From Bacillus_AB infantis_C (GTDB lineage: Bacteria > Bacillota > Bacilli > Bacillales > Cytobacillaceae), in assembly GCF_050107595.1 (NCBI RefSeq), contig NZ_JBNILH010000001.1:558001-622000 (forward strand): a DNA stretch of 64,000 nucleotides, written 5' to 3'. The position numbers and the translations under genes are program-made. The notes beneath the pieces were generated by a model. It saw only the letters and a program-made list of their open reading frames with translations, had not been told where the DNA came from and did not search any database. Positions 1-8,538 of the stretch are shown here, piece after piece; the stretch's first letter is position 1, and each line of letters begins with the position of its first letter.

Positions 1-2
1 GG

Positions 3-2123
3 CAGGAGGCAGACAGGCTGGCTGAAGGAGATGCCGGCAGCCTGCGGTTCGAGACCAATGAACATATTGCGATCAAACCGCTGTATACAGAATCAGATAT
101 TAAAGGATTGGACCATCTGGATGATAAGCCCGGCCTTCCTCCTTATACCAGGGGCCCTTATGCGACCATGTATGTCAACAGGCCATGGACGGTCCGCCAG
201 TATGCAGGCTTTTCAACGGCAGAAGAAAGCAATCAGTTTTACCGCAGAAACCTGGCAATGGGCCAAAAAGGATTATCGGTTGCCTTTGATCTGGCTACAC
301 ACCGAGGCTATGATTCTGACCATCCGCGCGTGGTAGGGGATGTTGGAAAAGCGGGGGTGGCCATTGATTCGATCATCGACATGAAGACCCTGTTTGACGG
401 GATTCCGCTTGACCAGATGTCTGTGTCGATGACAATGAACGGCGCTGTCCTGCCTGTCATGGCATTCTTCATCGTGACGGCCGAGGAACAGGGGGTAAGC
501 CAGGAAAAGCTGTCAGGAACAATCCAGAACGATATTCTAAAGGAATATATGGTCCGCAATACATATATCTATCCGCCGGAAATGTCAATGAAGATCATTG
601 CCGACATTTTTGAATACACATCACAATATATGCCAAAGTTCAATTCTATCAGTATTTCAGGCTACCATATGCAGGAGGCGGGGGCGCCTGCAGACATCGA
701 ACTTGCCTATACGCTGGCAGACGGGCTTGAATATGTCAGGACCGGTCTGAAGGCCGGAATTGACATTGACTCTTTTGCCCCTCGCCTTTCCTTCTTTTGG
801 GCAATTGGGATGAACTATTTTATGGAAGTGGCCAAAATGCGGGCGGCAAGGTATATCTGGGCTAAAATGATGAAATCCTTCGATCCGGAAAATCCGAAAT
901 CGATGGCTTTGCGGACCCATTCCCAAACATCGGGGTGGAGCCTTACAGAGCAGGATCCATTCAACAACGTAACAAGGACGCTGATAGAAGCACATGCAGC
1001 TGCAATGGGTCATACCCAGTCACTGCATACGAATGCTTTGGATGAGGCCATTGCCCTTCCGACTGATTTTTCCGCAAGGATTGCCCGCAATACCCAGCTT
1101 TACCTGCAGGAAGAGACAGGCATCACAGATGTGATCGACCCATGGGGAGGATCCTACTATGTAGAATCTTTGACCAACGAGCTGATTCAAAAGGCATGGC
1201 AGCATATTGAAGAAATTGAGAGCCTTGGAGGAATGGCCAAAGCGATTGAAACCGGTCTTCCGAAAATGAGGATTGAAGAAGCGGCTGCCAGGAGGCAGGC
1301 CCAGATTGACAGCAGGAAAGAAACAATCGTCGGAGTGAATAAATACAGGCTTGAAAAAGAAGATCCGATTGACATACTGGATATTGATAATACAGCAGTA
1401 AGGCTTAAGCAATTAGATAAGCTTGAAAAACTGAAGAACAACAGGGACAGTGAAAAAGCTGCCGCGGCGCTTGAAGCCCTTGCTAAAGCTGCTGAAACAG
1501 GAGATGGGAACCTTTTGGATTTTGCGGTGAAGGCTGCCAGGGCCAGAGCGACTCTCGGGGAGATCTCTTTTGCAATCGAAAAGTCAGCGAGGCGCCATAA
1601 AGCAGTCATTCGTTCCATCAGCGGCGTGTATAGTTCAGCTTTTACCAATGAAGAAGAAATTGCCGAGGTGAAGAGCCTTACGGACGGGTTTCTTGAAAAT
1701 GAAGGAAGGCGCCCGAGGATCCTTATTGCCAAGATGGGCCAGGACGGTCATGACAGGGGAGCGAAGGTAATTGCCACAGCATTTGCTGACCTGGGCTTTG
1801 ATGTGGACATCGGACCGCTTTTCCAGACCCCGGCCGAAACAGCTCTTCAGGCAGTGGAGAATGATGTTCATGTGATAGGCATGAGCTCACTTGCTGCCGG
1901 CCATAAAACACTTCTTCCACAGCTGGTTGAAGAGCTTAAAAAGCTGGGCAGGGAGGATATACTCGTCATAATCGGGGGAGTGATACCAGCTCAGGATTAT
2001 CAATATTTATACGATAACGGAGCATCAGCCATTTTCGGTCCCGGGACGGTCATTCCTGCCGCTGCCCAAAAGGTCGTGCAGGAGATCTACAGAAAGCTTG
2101 GCTATGAGGAAGTGGCTGAATAA
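3..2123 (+). CDS. mutB: methylmalonyl-CoA mutase large subunit (5' end outside window)
   Basis: Catalytic subunit of adenosylcobalamin-dependent methylmalonyl-CoA mutase, which interconverts (R)-methylmalonyl-CoA and succinyl-CoA in the cytoplasm. The frame is open from the left edge, so the true start is outside; an internal ATG at 108 is not the start because family sequence (KPLYT, GLDHLD) already precedes it. Seen: RGPYATMYVNRPWT and STAEESN at the start of the catalytic barrel, and a C-terminal B12-binding domain with the DxHxxG cobalt-ligand motif (QDGHDRG, near nt 1741-1760). Its TAA overlaps the ATG of meaB by one base, which suggests translational coupling. The small subunit MutA is expected upstream but is not visible. 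Confidence 0.95.
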   Translation, partial: QEADRLAEGDAGSLRFETNEHIAIKPLYTESDIKGLDHLDDKPGLPPYTRGPYATMYVNRPWTVRQYAGFSTAEESNQFYRRNLAMGQKGLSVAFDLATHRGYDSDHPRVVGDVGKAGVAIDSIIDMKTLFDGIPLDQMSVSMTMNGAVLPVMAFFIVTAEEQGVSQEKLSGTIQNDILKEYMVRNTYIYPPEMSMKIIADIFEYTSQYMPKFNSISISGYHMQEAGAPADIELAYTLADGLEYVRTGLKAGIDIDSFAPRLSFFWAIGMNYFMEVAKMRAARYIWAKMMKSFDPENPKSMALRTHSQTSGWSLTEQDPFNNVTRTLIEAHAAAMGHTQSLHTNALDEAIALPTDFSARIARNTQLYLQEETGITDVIDPWGGSYYVESLTNELIQKAWQHIEEIESLGGMAKAIETGLPKMRIEEAAARRQAQIDSRKETIVGVNKYRLEKEDPIDILDIDNTAVRLKQLDKLEKLKNNRDSEKAAAALEALAKAAETGDGNLLDFAVKAARARATLGEISFAIEKSARRHKAVIRSISGVYSSAFTNEEEIAEVKSLTDGFLENEGRRPRILIAKMGQDGHDRGAKVIATAFADLGFDVDIGPLFQTPAETALQAVENDVHVIGMSSLAAGHKTLLPQLVEELKKLGREDILVIIGGVIPAQDYQYLYDNGASAIFGPGTVIPAAAQKVVQEIYRKLGYEEVAE

Positions 2124-3244
2124 TGAAGGACAAGAAGCCGAGCTGGCATGATGGCGGTCAGCCTGACCTTTTCTCCACTTCCCTTCGTGAGGGGAAAGAG
2201 ATGGCCGGCCCCCCGTCTTTTGTGCAGAAGGGCCCGAAATTCAAAAAAAAGAAGGCGGATCATCTGTCGGTGGATGAGCTGAAGAAGGGGATTCTTTCAG
2301 GAAACAGGAGCCTCCTGGCAAAAGCGATCACGCTGGTGGAGAGCAATGCAGAGCGTCATTTCAGGCTTGCTCAGGAATTGCTGCAGGAGATTCTTCCCCA
2401 TACCGGTGATTCCATCAGAATCGGCATTACTGGAGTGCCCGGGGCAGGGAAGAGCACTTTCATTGAAGCGTTCGGGGGCCTTCTGTGCGGTCAAGGGCAT
2501 TCAGTGGCAGTGCTTGCGGTCGATCCGAGCTCAAGCATCAGCGGCGGAAGCATTCTTGGCGATAAAACGCGGATGGAAAATCTCTCGAGAAATCCCAATG
2601 CCTTTATCAGGCCTTCAGCTGCAGGGGGGAAGCTTGGCGGCGTGCACCGGAAAACGCGGGAGACCATGCTTTTGTGCGAGGCGGCAGGCTATGATGTGAT
2701 CATCGTTGAAACAGTAGGAGTTGGCCAGAGCGAAATCATTGTCAGAGAAATGGTCGATTTCTTTATGCTGCTTGTCCTGACCGGGGCCGGGGATGAACTC
2801 CAGGGAATGAAAAAAGGGATCATGGAGATTGCAGATGCCATAATCGTCAATAAAGCAGACGGTGCAAATGAACCCCAGGCATTGAAGACAAGAGAAGAAT
2901 ATTCCCGCATTGTCCATTTTCTCCAGCCGGCTACAAAGGGCTGGGAAACGAAAGCTCATGCCTGCTCTGCCCTGACCGGGAAAGGCATCATGGAAATCTG
3001 GGAAGACATTGAGAGTTTTAAGGGCTCTTCCTCCCATTCCGGCGTGTTCAGCCAGAGAAGGCGGGAGCAGACGAAGGAGTGGATAAACAGCATGATATTG
3101 GATCAGCTTCAGTATAGCTTCTTCCAGCATCCTGATGTCAGAAACGAGCTGCCGCAAATGGAAAATGAAGTTATATCCGGCGGAAGGACAGTTGCTTCTG
3201 CCGTCGAGCATTTATTTGCTCTCTATAAAGAGGCAAGAGAATAA
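2123..3244 (+). CDS. meaB: methylmalonyl-CoA mutase-associated GTPase MeaB
   Basis: G3E-family GTPase chaperone that protects methylmalonyl-CoA mutase and gates loading of its B12 cofactor (family knowledge). Seen in 373 residues: Walker A GVPGAGKST at about 104-112, switch region with VDPSS and the GGSILGDKTRM element, and an NKAD nucleotide-specificity motif. About 45 basic, low-complexity N-terminal residues (KKKKADHL region) precede the usual MeaB core, longer than most relatives. It starts on the last base of the mutB stop, so it is the distal gene of a mutB-meaB unit. Confidence 0.95.
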   Translation: MKDKKPSWHDGGQPDLFSTSLREGKEMAGPPSFVQKGPKFKKKKADHLSVDELKKGILSGNRSLLAKAITLVESNAERHFRLAQELLQEILPHTGDSIRIGITGVPGAGKSTFIEAFGGLLCGQGHSVAVLAVDPSSSISGGSILGDKTRMENLSRNPNAFIRPSAAGGKLGGVHRKTRETMLLCEAAGYDVIIVETVGVGQSEIIVREMVDFFMLLVLTGAGDELQGMKKGIMEIADAIIVNKADGANEPQALKTREEYSRIVHFLQPATKGWETKAHACSALTGKGIMEIWEDIESFKGSSSHSGVFSQRRREQTKEWINSMILDQLQYSFFQHPDVRNELPQMENEVISGGRTVASAVEHLFALYKEARE

Positions 3245-3250
3245 AAAAGG

Positions 3251-3276
3251 GGCCGGTGTTCAACGGAACACCGGCC
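3251..3276. terminator. 10-bp perfect hairpin after meaB
   Basis: GGCCGGTGTT pairs with AACACCGGCC around a six-base loop just after the meaB stop. There is no T-tract on the plus side; a run of six A lies upstream, so the canonical intrinsic-terminator layout is on the minus strand. It may still end or stabilise the meaB transcript. Confidence 0.5.
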
Positions 3277-3424
3277 ATATCTAGGGAGTTTAGGGGTATG
3301 GATCTAGCTGTACTGTTATCATTCCCCAATATCTGGCTAATAAACTTTATTTTAGAATTTTATTGGATTATACTGGCGGATTTTATGATTACTTGCCTAA
3401 GCAAGCTCTCCTGAGTTGAATGCA

Positions 3425-3454
3425 TTGAAAAGAGCAGCATGAAATTGCTATTAT
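3425..3454 (+). promoter_or_regulatory. sigma-A-type promoter for brxB
   Basis: TTGAAA (3425-3430) and TATTAT (3449-3454) are separated by 18 bp and lie about 45 bp ahead of the brxB start. The rest of 3277-3424 shows no gene or clear motif. Confidence 0.5.
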
Positions 3455-3499
3455 TAGAAGAGATATAAGTCTAATTATTAATATGAGGGGCGATAAAGA

Positions 3500-3937
3500 A
3501 TGAATATGGATTTTAATTTGTTTATGAACGATGTCGTTCGCCAGGCCCGCCAGGAAATTGTGGCAGCCGGATATACAGAGCTTACCACTGCGGAGGATGT
3601 GGATAATGCGCTGTCCCAGAAAGGCACTACGCTAGTAATGGTCAACTCTGTCTGCGGCTGTGCCGGCGGGATTGCTCGCCCTGCTGCAGCTCACTCTCTG
3701 CATTATGATAAGCGCCCTGACCAGCTTGTGACGGTCTTTGCTGGGCAGGACAAGGAAGCGACAGAAAAGGCGCGATCCTATTTCACCGGTTTCCCTCCAT
3801 CATCACCATCCTTCGCACTTATGAAGGACGGAGAAATCATCAAAATGGTGGAACGTCATGAAATCGAAGGGCACGAACCGATGGCAGTAGTCCAAAAGCT
3901 TCAGGATGCTTTTGATAAATATTGTGAAGAAGTTTGA
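3500..3937 (+). CDS. brxB: bacilliredoxin BrxB (YphP/YqiW family)
   Basis: Thiol-disulfide enzyme that removes bacillithiol from S-bacillithiolated proteins after oxidative stress, in the cytoplasm (family knowledge). At 145 residues it is full length. The active-site CGC motif is at residues 52-54 within VNSVCGCAGGIARP, as in B. subtilis YqiW. The start is supported by a GAGGGG element 8-14 bases upstream and by the conserved MNMDFNLFMNDVV N-terminus. It appears monocistronic, with its own promoter and a strong terminator. Confidence 0.96.
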   Translation: MNMDFNLFMNDVVRQARQEIVAAGYTELTTAEDVDNALSQKGTTLVMVNSVCGCAGGIARPAAAHSLHYDKRPDQLVTVFAGQDKEATEKARSYFTGFPPSSPSFALMKDGEIIKMVERHEIEGHEPMAVVQKLQDAFDKYCEEV

Positions 3938-3950
3938 TTATCATACAAGG

Positions 3951-3980
3951 AACTCCCTGCTGAGCGCAGGGAGTTTTTTT
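3951..3980 (+). terminator. intrinsic terminator of brxB
   Basis: AACTCCCTGC pairs with GCAGGGAGTT around a five-base loop, followed by a seven-T run. Confidence 0.93.
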
Positions 3981-4086
3981 GTGCAGTAAACCGGCAAACC
4001 TTGATTTCTTCTGGATAAACTCTATAAAACTTTTATTAAATAACATTAATCAAGTCGAAAAATATATTTATATTTAATTATATTAT

Positions 4087-4136
4087 TGCATAAATATTAA
4101 TATGTGTTAAAATTCATTGTAGTGAATATGTATTAG
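4087..4136. promoter_or_regulatory. cluster of three ARG-box-like operators
   Basis: Three sites resemble the ArgR/AhrC box TGAATWWWWATTCA: TGCATAAATATTAA at 4087-4100 (12 of 14), TGTGTTAAAATTCA at 4103-4116 (12 of 14) and TGAATATGTATTAG at 4123-4136 (11 of 14). They lie 15-64 bp upstream of the putative artP -35 element. The segment is very AT-rich, so chance matches are possible, but location and gene function agree. Confidence 0.5.
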
Positions 4137-4150
4137 CATAGTGTTTTTAC

Positions 4151-4178
4151 TTGAAATAGAAGGATATAACACTATAAA
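4151..4178 (+). promoter_or_regulatory. sigma-A-type promoter of artPQR
   Basis: TTGAAA (4151-4156) and TATAAA (4173-4178) are spaced 16 bp. An inverted repeat ATAGTGTT (4138-4145) / AACACTAT (4168-4175) brackets the promoter and could be an additional operator. Confidence 0.55.
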
Positions 4179-4233
4179 ATACTACTAATTATGAAAATAA
4201 TTAATTTTCTAAAAATTATAGGAGGAAAGTAAA

Positions 4234-5037
4234 ATGAAGAAGAGTATGTTGCTGTTTTTAGTAAGTATATTGGCAGCTGGAATCCTGGCAGCCTGCGGGG
4301 CGAGTGAACAGCCGGCTTCAAGCGGCGGGGAAGCGGGCGATTCTGGCTCTGATGATGAAAAGGTGCTGATTATGGGCACATCGGCTGATTATCCGCCATT
4401 CGAGTACATCGATACAGCAAAAGGCGATGACATCATCGGTTTCGATGTTGATCTTGCAAATGCATTGGCAGAAAAGCTTGGCTATAAAGTTCAGGTTGAG
4501 GATATTGAATTCAGCGGGCTTGTTCAAGCGCTGAAATCCGGCCAGGTTGATATTGTATTGGCCGGAATGTCTCCGACTGAAGACCGCAAAAAGAATATTG
4601 ACTTTACAGATATCTACTACACTGCGAGACATATGATTGTGACAAAGAAGGACAGCGGGATTGAAAAGCTTGAGGATCTAAAAGGCAAGACAGTCGGCGT
4701 CCAGCTGGGATCCATTCAGGAAGGCAAAGCAAACGACATTGCTGAAGAGATCGATATCAAAGTTGAAAACCGCAACCGCATCCCTGAGATTGTTCAGGAG
4801 CTGATGACCGGCCGCTTTGATGCTGCCGTTATTGAAGACACTGTAGCAACAGGCTATTTTGAATCAAATGAAGATCTCAGTGGATTTGTCATTGAAGATG
4901 AAGAGGAGCTTGGATCTGCTATTGCCCTTCCGAAGGACAGCGAACTGACAGACGATTTCAACAAAGCCCTTCAGGAAATGAAGGACAGCGGCGAGCTTGA
5001 AGAATTAGTACTGAAATGGTTTGGCGGAGAAGAGTAA
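4234..5037 (+). CDS. artP: arginine ABC transporter substrate-binding lipoprotein
   Basis: Extracellular lipoprotein of a polar amino-acid ABC importer, most likely for arginine by synteny with B. subtilis artPQR (yqiXYZ). Seen in 267 residues: a basic N-terminus, a hydrophobic stretch and lipobox LAAC with the lipidated Cys at 21, then a low-complexity Ser/Gly linker and a periplasmic-binding fold (SADYPPFEY, IGFDVDLA, LKGKTVGVQLGS). The AGGAGG site is strong and well spaced. It is the first gene of artP-artQ-artR, with a hairpin separating it from the permease gene. Confidence 0.93.
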   Translation: MKKSMLLFLVSILAAGILAACGASEQPASSGGEAGDSGSDDEKVLIMGTSADYPPFEYIDTAKGDDIIGFDVDLANALAEKLGYKVQVEDIEFSGLVQALKSGQVDIVLAGMSPTEDRKKNIDFTDIYYTARHMIVTKKDSGIEKLEDLKGKTVGVQLGSIQEGKANDIAEEIDIKVENRNRIPEIVQELMTGRFDAAVIEDTVATGYFESNEDLSGFVIEDEEELGSAIALPKDSELTDDFNKALQEMKDSGELEELVLKWFGGEE

Positions 5038-5043
5038 TTTGTG

Positions 5044-5086
5044 GCGGATGTTCAGCAGGAATTCCTGCTGGACATTTTGCATCCGC
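5044..5086 (+). promoter_or_regulatory. long intercistronic hairpin between artP and artQ
   Basis: GCGGATG (5044-5050) pairs with CATCCGC (5080-5086), and nested inside is a perfect 18-bp palindrome at 5053-5070 centred on GGAATTCC. No T-run follows. Such hairpins commonly protect the binding-protein mRNA from 3' decay, giving more binding protein than permease. Confidence 0.65.
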
Positions 5087-5194
5087 TGGAATGGACAGCC
5101 TTTCAGTCCAGGCAAGTGCACCGAATGGACAAGCTGCCTTAGATAAGCAGGCTGCCATTGAGTGCGCCTCAGAAAGAGAGGAATGAGACAGGTT

Positions 5195-5854
5195 ATGAAT
5201 TTGGATTTTGCTCAATTTATCCCGTCAATGCCATATATATTAAAAGGGATTGGCGTTACCCTGCAGATTGTGCTGCTTGCCGGCCTTCTTGGCTTCGCAC
5301 TCGGAATTATTCTTGCATTATTTAAGATAAGCTCTTTAAAGTATCTTGGCTGGCTGGCGGATGCGTATACTTCCATCTTTAGAGGAACGCCGCTGGTGCT
5401 TCAATTGATGCTCATTTATTATGGTTCCCCCCAGATCATCGGCTTCCAGATAGAGCCGTATGCAGCGGCAGTGCTGTCTTTCGGGCTCAATTCCGCAGCC
5501 TATATTTCAGAAATCATCAGAGCCGGGATACTAGCGGTGGACAAAGGGCAGCGGGAAGCCTCGATGGCACTTGGGATTCCTTATAAAAGGATGATGTGGG
5601 ACATCATCCTCCCGCAGGCGCTGAAAAACATCCTTCCAGCCCTGATGAATGAATTTATTACGCTTACGAAGGAATCAGCAATCGTTACAACGATAGGAGT
5701 CATGGATATTATGCGCCGTTCGTATCAGGTGGGCGCCCAGAAATATTCCTTCTTTGAGCCCCTTCTGATTGCCGGCCTGATTTATTATGTAATGGTCATC
5801 ACATTGACGATTATCGGCAAAGCGATTGAAAGGAGGATGAGGCGAAGTGATTAA
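5195..5854 (+). CDS. artQ: arginine ABC transporter permease
   Basis: Integral membrane permease of the HisM/GlnP type. Seen: several hydrophobic segments and the EAA loop region (GQREASMALGIPY, then LPQALKNILPALMNEF) that docks the ATPase. The start at 5195 (MNLDFAQF) is chosen by resemblance to B. subtilis ArtQ; in-frame starts at 5162 and 5183 exist, but the Shine-Dalgarno-like AGAGAGG (5175-5181) is too close to 5183. The 3' end overlaps artR by eight bases. Confidence 0.92.
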   Translation: MNLDFAQFIPSMPYILKGIGVTLQIVLLAGLLGFALGIILALFKISSLKYLGWLADAYTSIFRGTPLVLQLMLIYYGSPQIIGFQIEPYAAAVLSFGLNSAAYISEIIRAGILAVDKGQREASMALGIPYKRMMWDIILPQALKNILPALMNEFITLTKESAIVTTIGVMDIMRRSYQVGAQKYSFFEPLLIAGLIYYVMVITLTIIGKAIERRMRRSD

Positions 5855-6569
5855 GGTAGAGAATCTGCATAAGAATTTCGGCAGCCTGGAGGTATTGAAA
5901 GGGATCAGCACCACAGTCCGGGACGGTGAAGTGGTAGCAGTCATCGGCCCTTCAGGCTCCGGGAAATCAACATTTCTGCGCTGCCTGAACCTGCTCGAGC
6001 AGCCGACGGACGGCAGGATATTCATAGGCAAAGAGGAAGTAACCGGCCGGAAAACGGATATTATGAAGGTGAGGCAGGAAGTGGGTATGGTTTTTCAGCA
6101 CTTCCACCTTTTCCCGCATAAGACAGCGCTTGAGAATCTGACATATGCCCCAATGAAGGTAAAAGGTATTTCCGGGCATGAAGCGGAAAAAATCGGCATG
6201 GAGCTTTTGCAGAAGGTTGGCCTTTCTGAGAAGGCGAATGAATACCCGAACCGTCTGTCAGGGGGACAAAAGCAGAGGGTGGCCATTGCCAGGGCATTGG
6301 CCATGCAGCCGGAGATGATGCTGTTTGATGAGCCGACATCTGCCCTGGATCCCGAAATGGTCAAGGAAGTGCTGGACGTCATGAAATCCCTCGCTCACAG
6401 CGGGATGACCATGGTGATCGTAACCCATGAAATGGGCTTTGCCAAGGAAGTGGCAGACCGGGTCCTCTTTCTGGATGGCGGGGTTCTCGTAGAGGATTCT
6501 CCTCCGGAAGAGTTTTTCTCAAGCCCCAAAAGTCCGAGGGCAAGAGACTTCTTGCAAAAAGTGCTTTAA
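5847..6569 (+). CDS. artR: arginine ABC transporter ATP-binding protein
   Basis: ATPase subunit that drives ArtPQ import. Seen in 240 residues: Walker A GPSGSGKST, Q-loop (MVFQHFHLFPH), signature LSGGQKQRVAIARAL, Walker B MLFDEPTSALDP and the switch histidine in VTHEMGFA. The GTG start has AGGAGG at 5831-5836 and overlaps the artQ end, so the two are translationally coupled. Confidence 0.95.
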   Translation: MIKVENLHKNFGSLEVLKGISTTVRDGEVVAVIGPSGSGKSTFLRCLNLLEQPTDGRIFIGKEEVTGRKTDIMKVRQEVGMVFQHFHLFPHKTALENLTYAPMKVKGISGHEAEKIGMELLQKVGLSEKANEYPNRLSGGQKQRVAIARALAMQPEMMLFDEPTSALDPEMVKEVLDVMKSLAHSGMTMVIVTHEMGFAKEVADRVLFLDGGVLVEDSPPEEFFSSPKSPRARDFLQKVL

Positions 6570-6583
6570 AACGTATAATTAGG

Positions 6584-6613
6584 AAGAAGATGGTCTCAGA
6601 TCATCTTCTTTTT
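6584..6613 (+). terminator. intrinsic terminator of artPQR
   Basis: AAGAAGATG (6584-6592) pairs with CATCTTCTT (6602-6610), followed by Ts. Confidence 0.85.
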
Positions 6614-6725
6614 CAATTGGCCGGCTTTTCCCATGATATCCCCGGAAGGCTTTACATAAGTTTATTTGCAGCCTCAGGGGGATTCATAACTGCTGAATGG
6701 CTGCACATGTATAGGAGTGCATGAT

Positions 6726-7694
6726 ATGAAATTCAGAATAGGATACCGAACGATTAAAACTGCTGCCGGGACAGCTGTTTCCATTATCATTGCACAAATG
6801 CTTGGGCTTAATAACTTTGTATCTGCAGGAATACTGACGATTTTATGCATCCAGGTGACAAAAAAAAGGTCGCTTACAGCTTCCTGGGCCAGATTCCTGG
6901 CCTGTCTGCTTGCCATGATTTTTTCCACCGTATTCTTTGAAGGCATTGCTTACCATCCGGCTGTCATCGGGCTGCTGCTGTTATTCTTTATCCCCACGGC
7001 TGTGATGCTGAAAGCAAGTGAAGGGGTGGTGTCCAGCAGTGTAATCACCCTGCATATTTATTCTGCCGGCGAGGTTACTGGCAGCCTGCTTTTGAATGAA
7101 CTTGGAATCATAACTGTCGGGATAGGAGTGGCTCTGCTGGCGAATCTGTATATGCCAAGCCTTGACAGAAGGCTTGAAAAGTATCAGCTTCAGATTGAAG
7201 ATAACTTCAAGAAGATATTTGATGAAATCATCACCTATCTCCGCACCAATGAAAGCGACTGGGACGGCAGTGAAATCACCGGTACTGAGAGGCTGATTTC
7301 GGAAGCCAAAACCCTTGCTTTCAGGGATGTTGAGAACCACTTCCTGCGCAATGAAAACTCCTACTACCATTATTTCAAAATGAGGGAAAAGCAATTTGAA
7401 ATCATTGAAAGGGTGCTGCCGACCGTTACATCGATCAGCCTTACTGTGGAGCAGGGAGAGATTGTCGCTGATTTCATTGAAGAGCTTTCAGAGAATATCC
7501 ATCCCGGCAATACAGCGATCGTGTATCTGGAAAAGCTGCTGCGGATGAAACTTTCTTTCGAAGAGAGCGACCTTCCAAGAACAAGGGAGGAGTTTGAAGC
7601 GCGTGCGGCGCTCCTGCATTTCGTTAAAGAAATGGAACAATATCTGGTCATTAAAAGCTCTTTTAAAGGATTGAGAAAAGAGAAAAGCGCATAA
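6726..7694 (+). CDS. yqjA: FUSC/aromatic acid exporter-like membrane protein YqjA
   Basis: Membrane protein of the DUF939/FUSC-like class; family members are annotated as aromatic-acid exporters but this one's substrate is unknown. Seen in 322 residues: an N-terminal half with about four to five hydrophobic segments, then a hydrophilic mostly helical C-terminal half containing FRDVENHFLR and HPGNTA. The ATG at 6726 is chosen over a GTG at 6717 because AGGAG sits at 6713-6717, eight bases upstream, and MKFRIGYRT matches the B. subtilis YqjA start. Confidence 0.85.
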   Translation: MKFRIGYRTIKTAAGTAVSIIIAQMLGLNNFVSAGILTILCIQVTKKRSLTASWARFLACLLAMIFSTVFFEGIAYHPAVIGLLLLFFIPTAVMLKASEGVVSSSVITLHIYSAGEVTGSLLLNELGIITVGIGVALLANLYMPSLDRRLEKYQLQIEDNFKKIFDEIITYLRTNESDWDGSEITGTERLISEAKTLAFRDVENHFLRNENSYYHYFKMREKQFEIIERVLPTVTSISLTVEQGEIVADFIEELSENIHPGNTAIVYLEKLLRMKLSFEESDLPRTREEFEARAALLHFVKEMEQYLVIKSSFKGLRKEKSA

Positions 7695-7738
7695 TACTTG
7701 CCCAGCCGGCAGATGCTATTCAAAAATGATACAGGCTG

Positions 7739-8290
7739 GTGAAATGGATGCTTAAAATGCTCTCGGTCCTTGCACTTTCCTTTTCTCTATCTCCAATCTG
7801 GCCAATCGGTCCCAATCCCATTCCTGGAGACCCTTTCGTTATCATCAATAAACAGACGAATGAGCTTGCGCTTGTTGATGAAAACAGGGTCCAGACAGTT
7901 ATAAGCGCTGCCACCGGCAAGACGGCTGATTTGACGCCAGAGGGACTTTTTACTGTAACGGTCAAGGCGAAGGAGCCTTATTACAGGAGAAAAAACATTC
8001 CTGGCGGTTCGCCTGAAAATCCTCTCGGATCAAGATGGATCGGCTTTGATGCTGAGGAGACGGACGGGCGGATATACGGGATACACGGCACAAATGAGCC
8101 TGGGTCCATCGGCAAATATGTCTCCTCCGGCTGTGTCCGCATGCAGAATGAAGCAATCGAGTCCCTGTATGAAATCATTCCAATCGGAACTAAAGTTTTG
8201 GTTGTATCAACCGGGCAAAGCTTTGAAGAGCTAGGAAAAGAATACGGTGCCATCAGCGAGCTGAATACAGTATGGCCTTATAAGCAGTAA
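7739..8290 (+). CDS. yqjB: L,D-transpeptidase (YkuD domain), secreted
   Basis: Cell-wall cross-linking enzyme of the YkuD family, which forms or modifies peptide bonds to meso-diaminopimelate. Seen in 183 residues: an N-terminal hydrophobic signal (LSVLALSFSLSP), an FVIINKQTNELALV opening strand, and the catalytic HGT...SSGCVRM motif with its Cys. No LysM domain is present, unlike B. subtilis YkuD. The start is uncertain: the GTG at 7739 has a weak ribosome site and an ATG at 7748 is an alternative. Position between yqjA and mce matches B. subtilis yqjB. Confidence 0.85.
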   Translation: MKWMLKMLSVLALSFSLSPIWPIGPNPIPGDPFVIINKQTNELALVDENRVQTVISAATGKTADLTPEGLFTVTVKAKEPYYRRKNIPGGSPENPLGSRWIGFDAEETDGRIYGIHGTNEPGSIGKYVSSGCVRMQNEAIESLYEIIPIGTKVLVVSTGQSFEELGKEYGAISELNTVWPYKQ

Positions 8291-8465
8291 AATACTTAAA
8301 ATAAGAGCAGCAGGCAAATCTCCAAATAAAAAGATCGTGCTTATAGGCGGGCCCAATAGAAACCTTTCTGATCCACTTCCTGAGACGGCCTTTTTGAATT
8401 CGTTGTTGTAATAAAGGATCAGATGCCCTTAAATAGGCCACATAATGCCATAAAAATTTGTAAAC

Positions 8466-8486
8466 CTGTTGATTGGAGTGGAAGGC
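8466..8486. repeat. fragment resembling a Bacillaceae intergenic repeat end
   Basis: GTTGATTGGAGTGGAAGGC resembles the terminus of a repeat I recall from Bacillaceae intergenic regions; the remainder is absent, so this is at most a truncated copy. The surrounding stretch 8291-8504 shows no gene. Confidence 0.3.
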
Positions 8487-8504
8487 ACATCTATTTATAA
8501 TTTG

Positions 8505-8533
8505 AAAGGACCGCCATAAGGCGATCCTTTTTT
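8505..8533 (+). terminator. hairpin with T-tract downstream of prli42, plus-strand polarity
   Basis: AAAGGA-C-CGCC pairs with GGCG-A-TCCTTT around ATAA with one internal mismatch, followed by six Ts on the plus strand. It lies just past the stop of the minus-strand prli42 and about 215 bp past yqjB. It can serve prli42 as a T-poor stem or end a plus-strand transcript. Confidence 0.65.
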
Positions 8534-8538
8534 CGTTT

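Noticed and set aside
1187..1732. 181-codon minus-strand ORF inside mutB
   Set aside because: Shadow of a conserved gene: Ser/Leu-rich composition, no ribosome site, no recognised domain. The same applies to other long antisense frames (2615-3211, 24473-25249, 25952-26794, 44632-45453).
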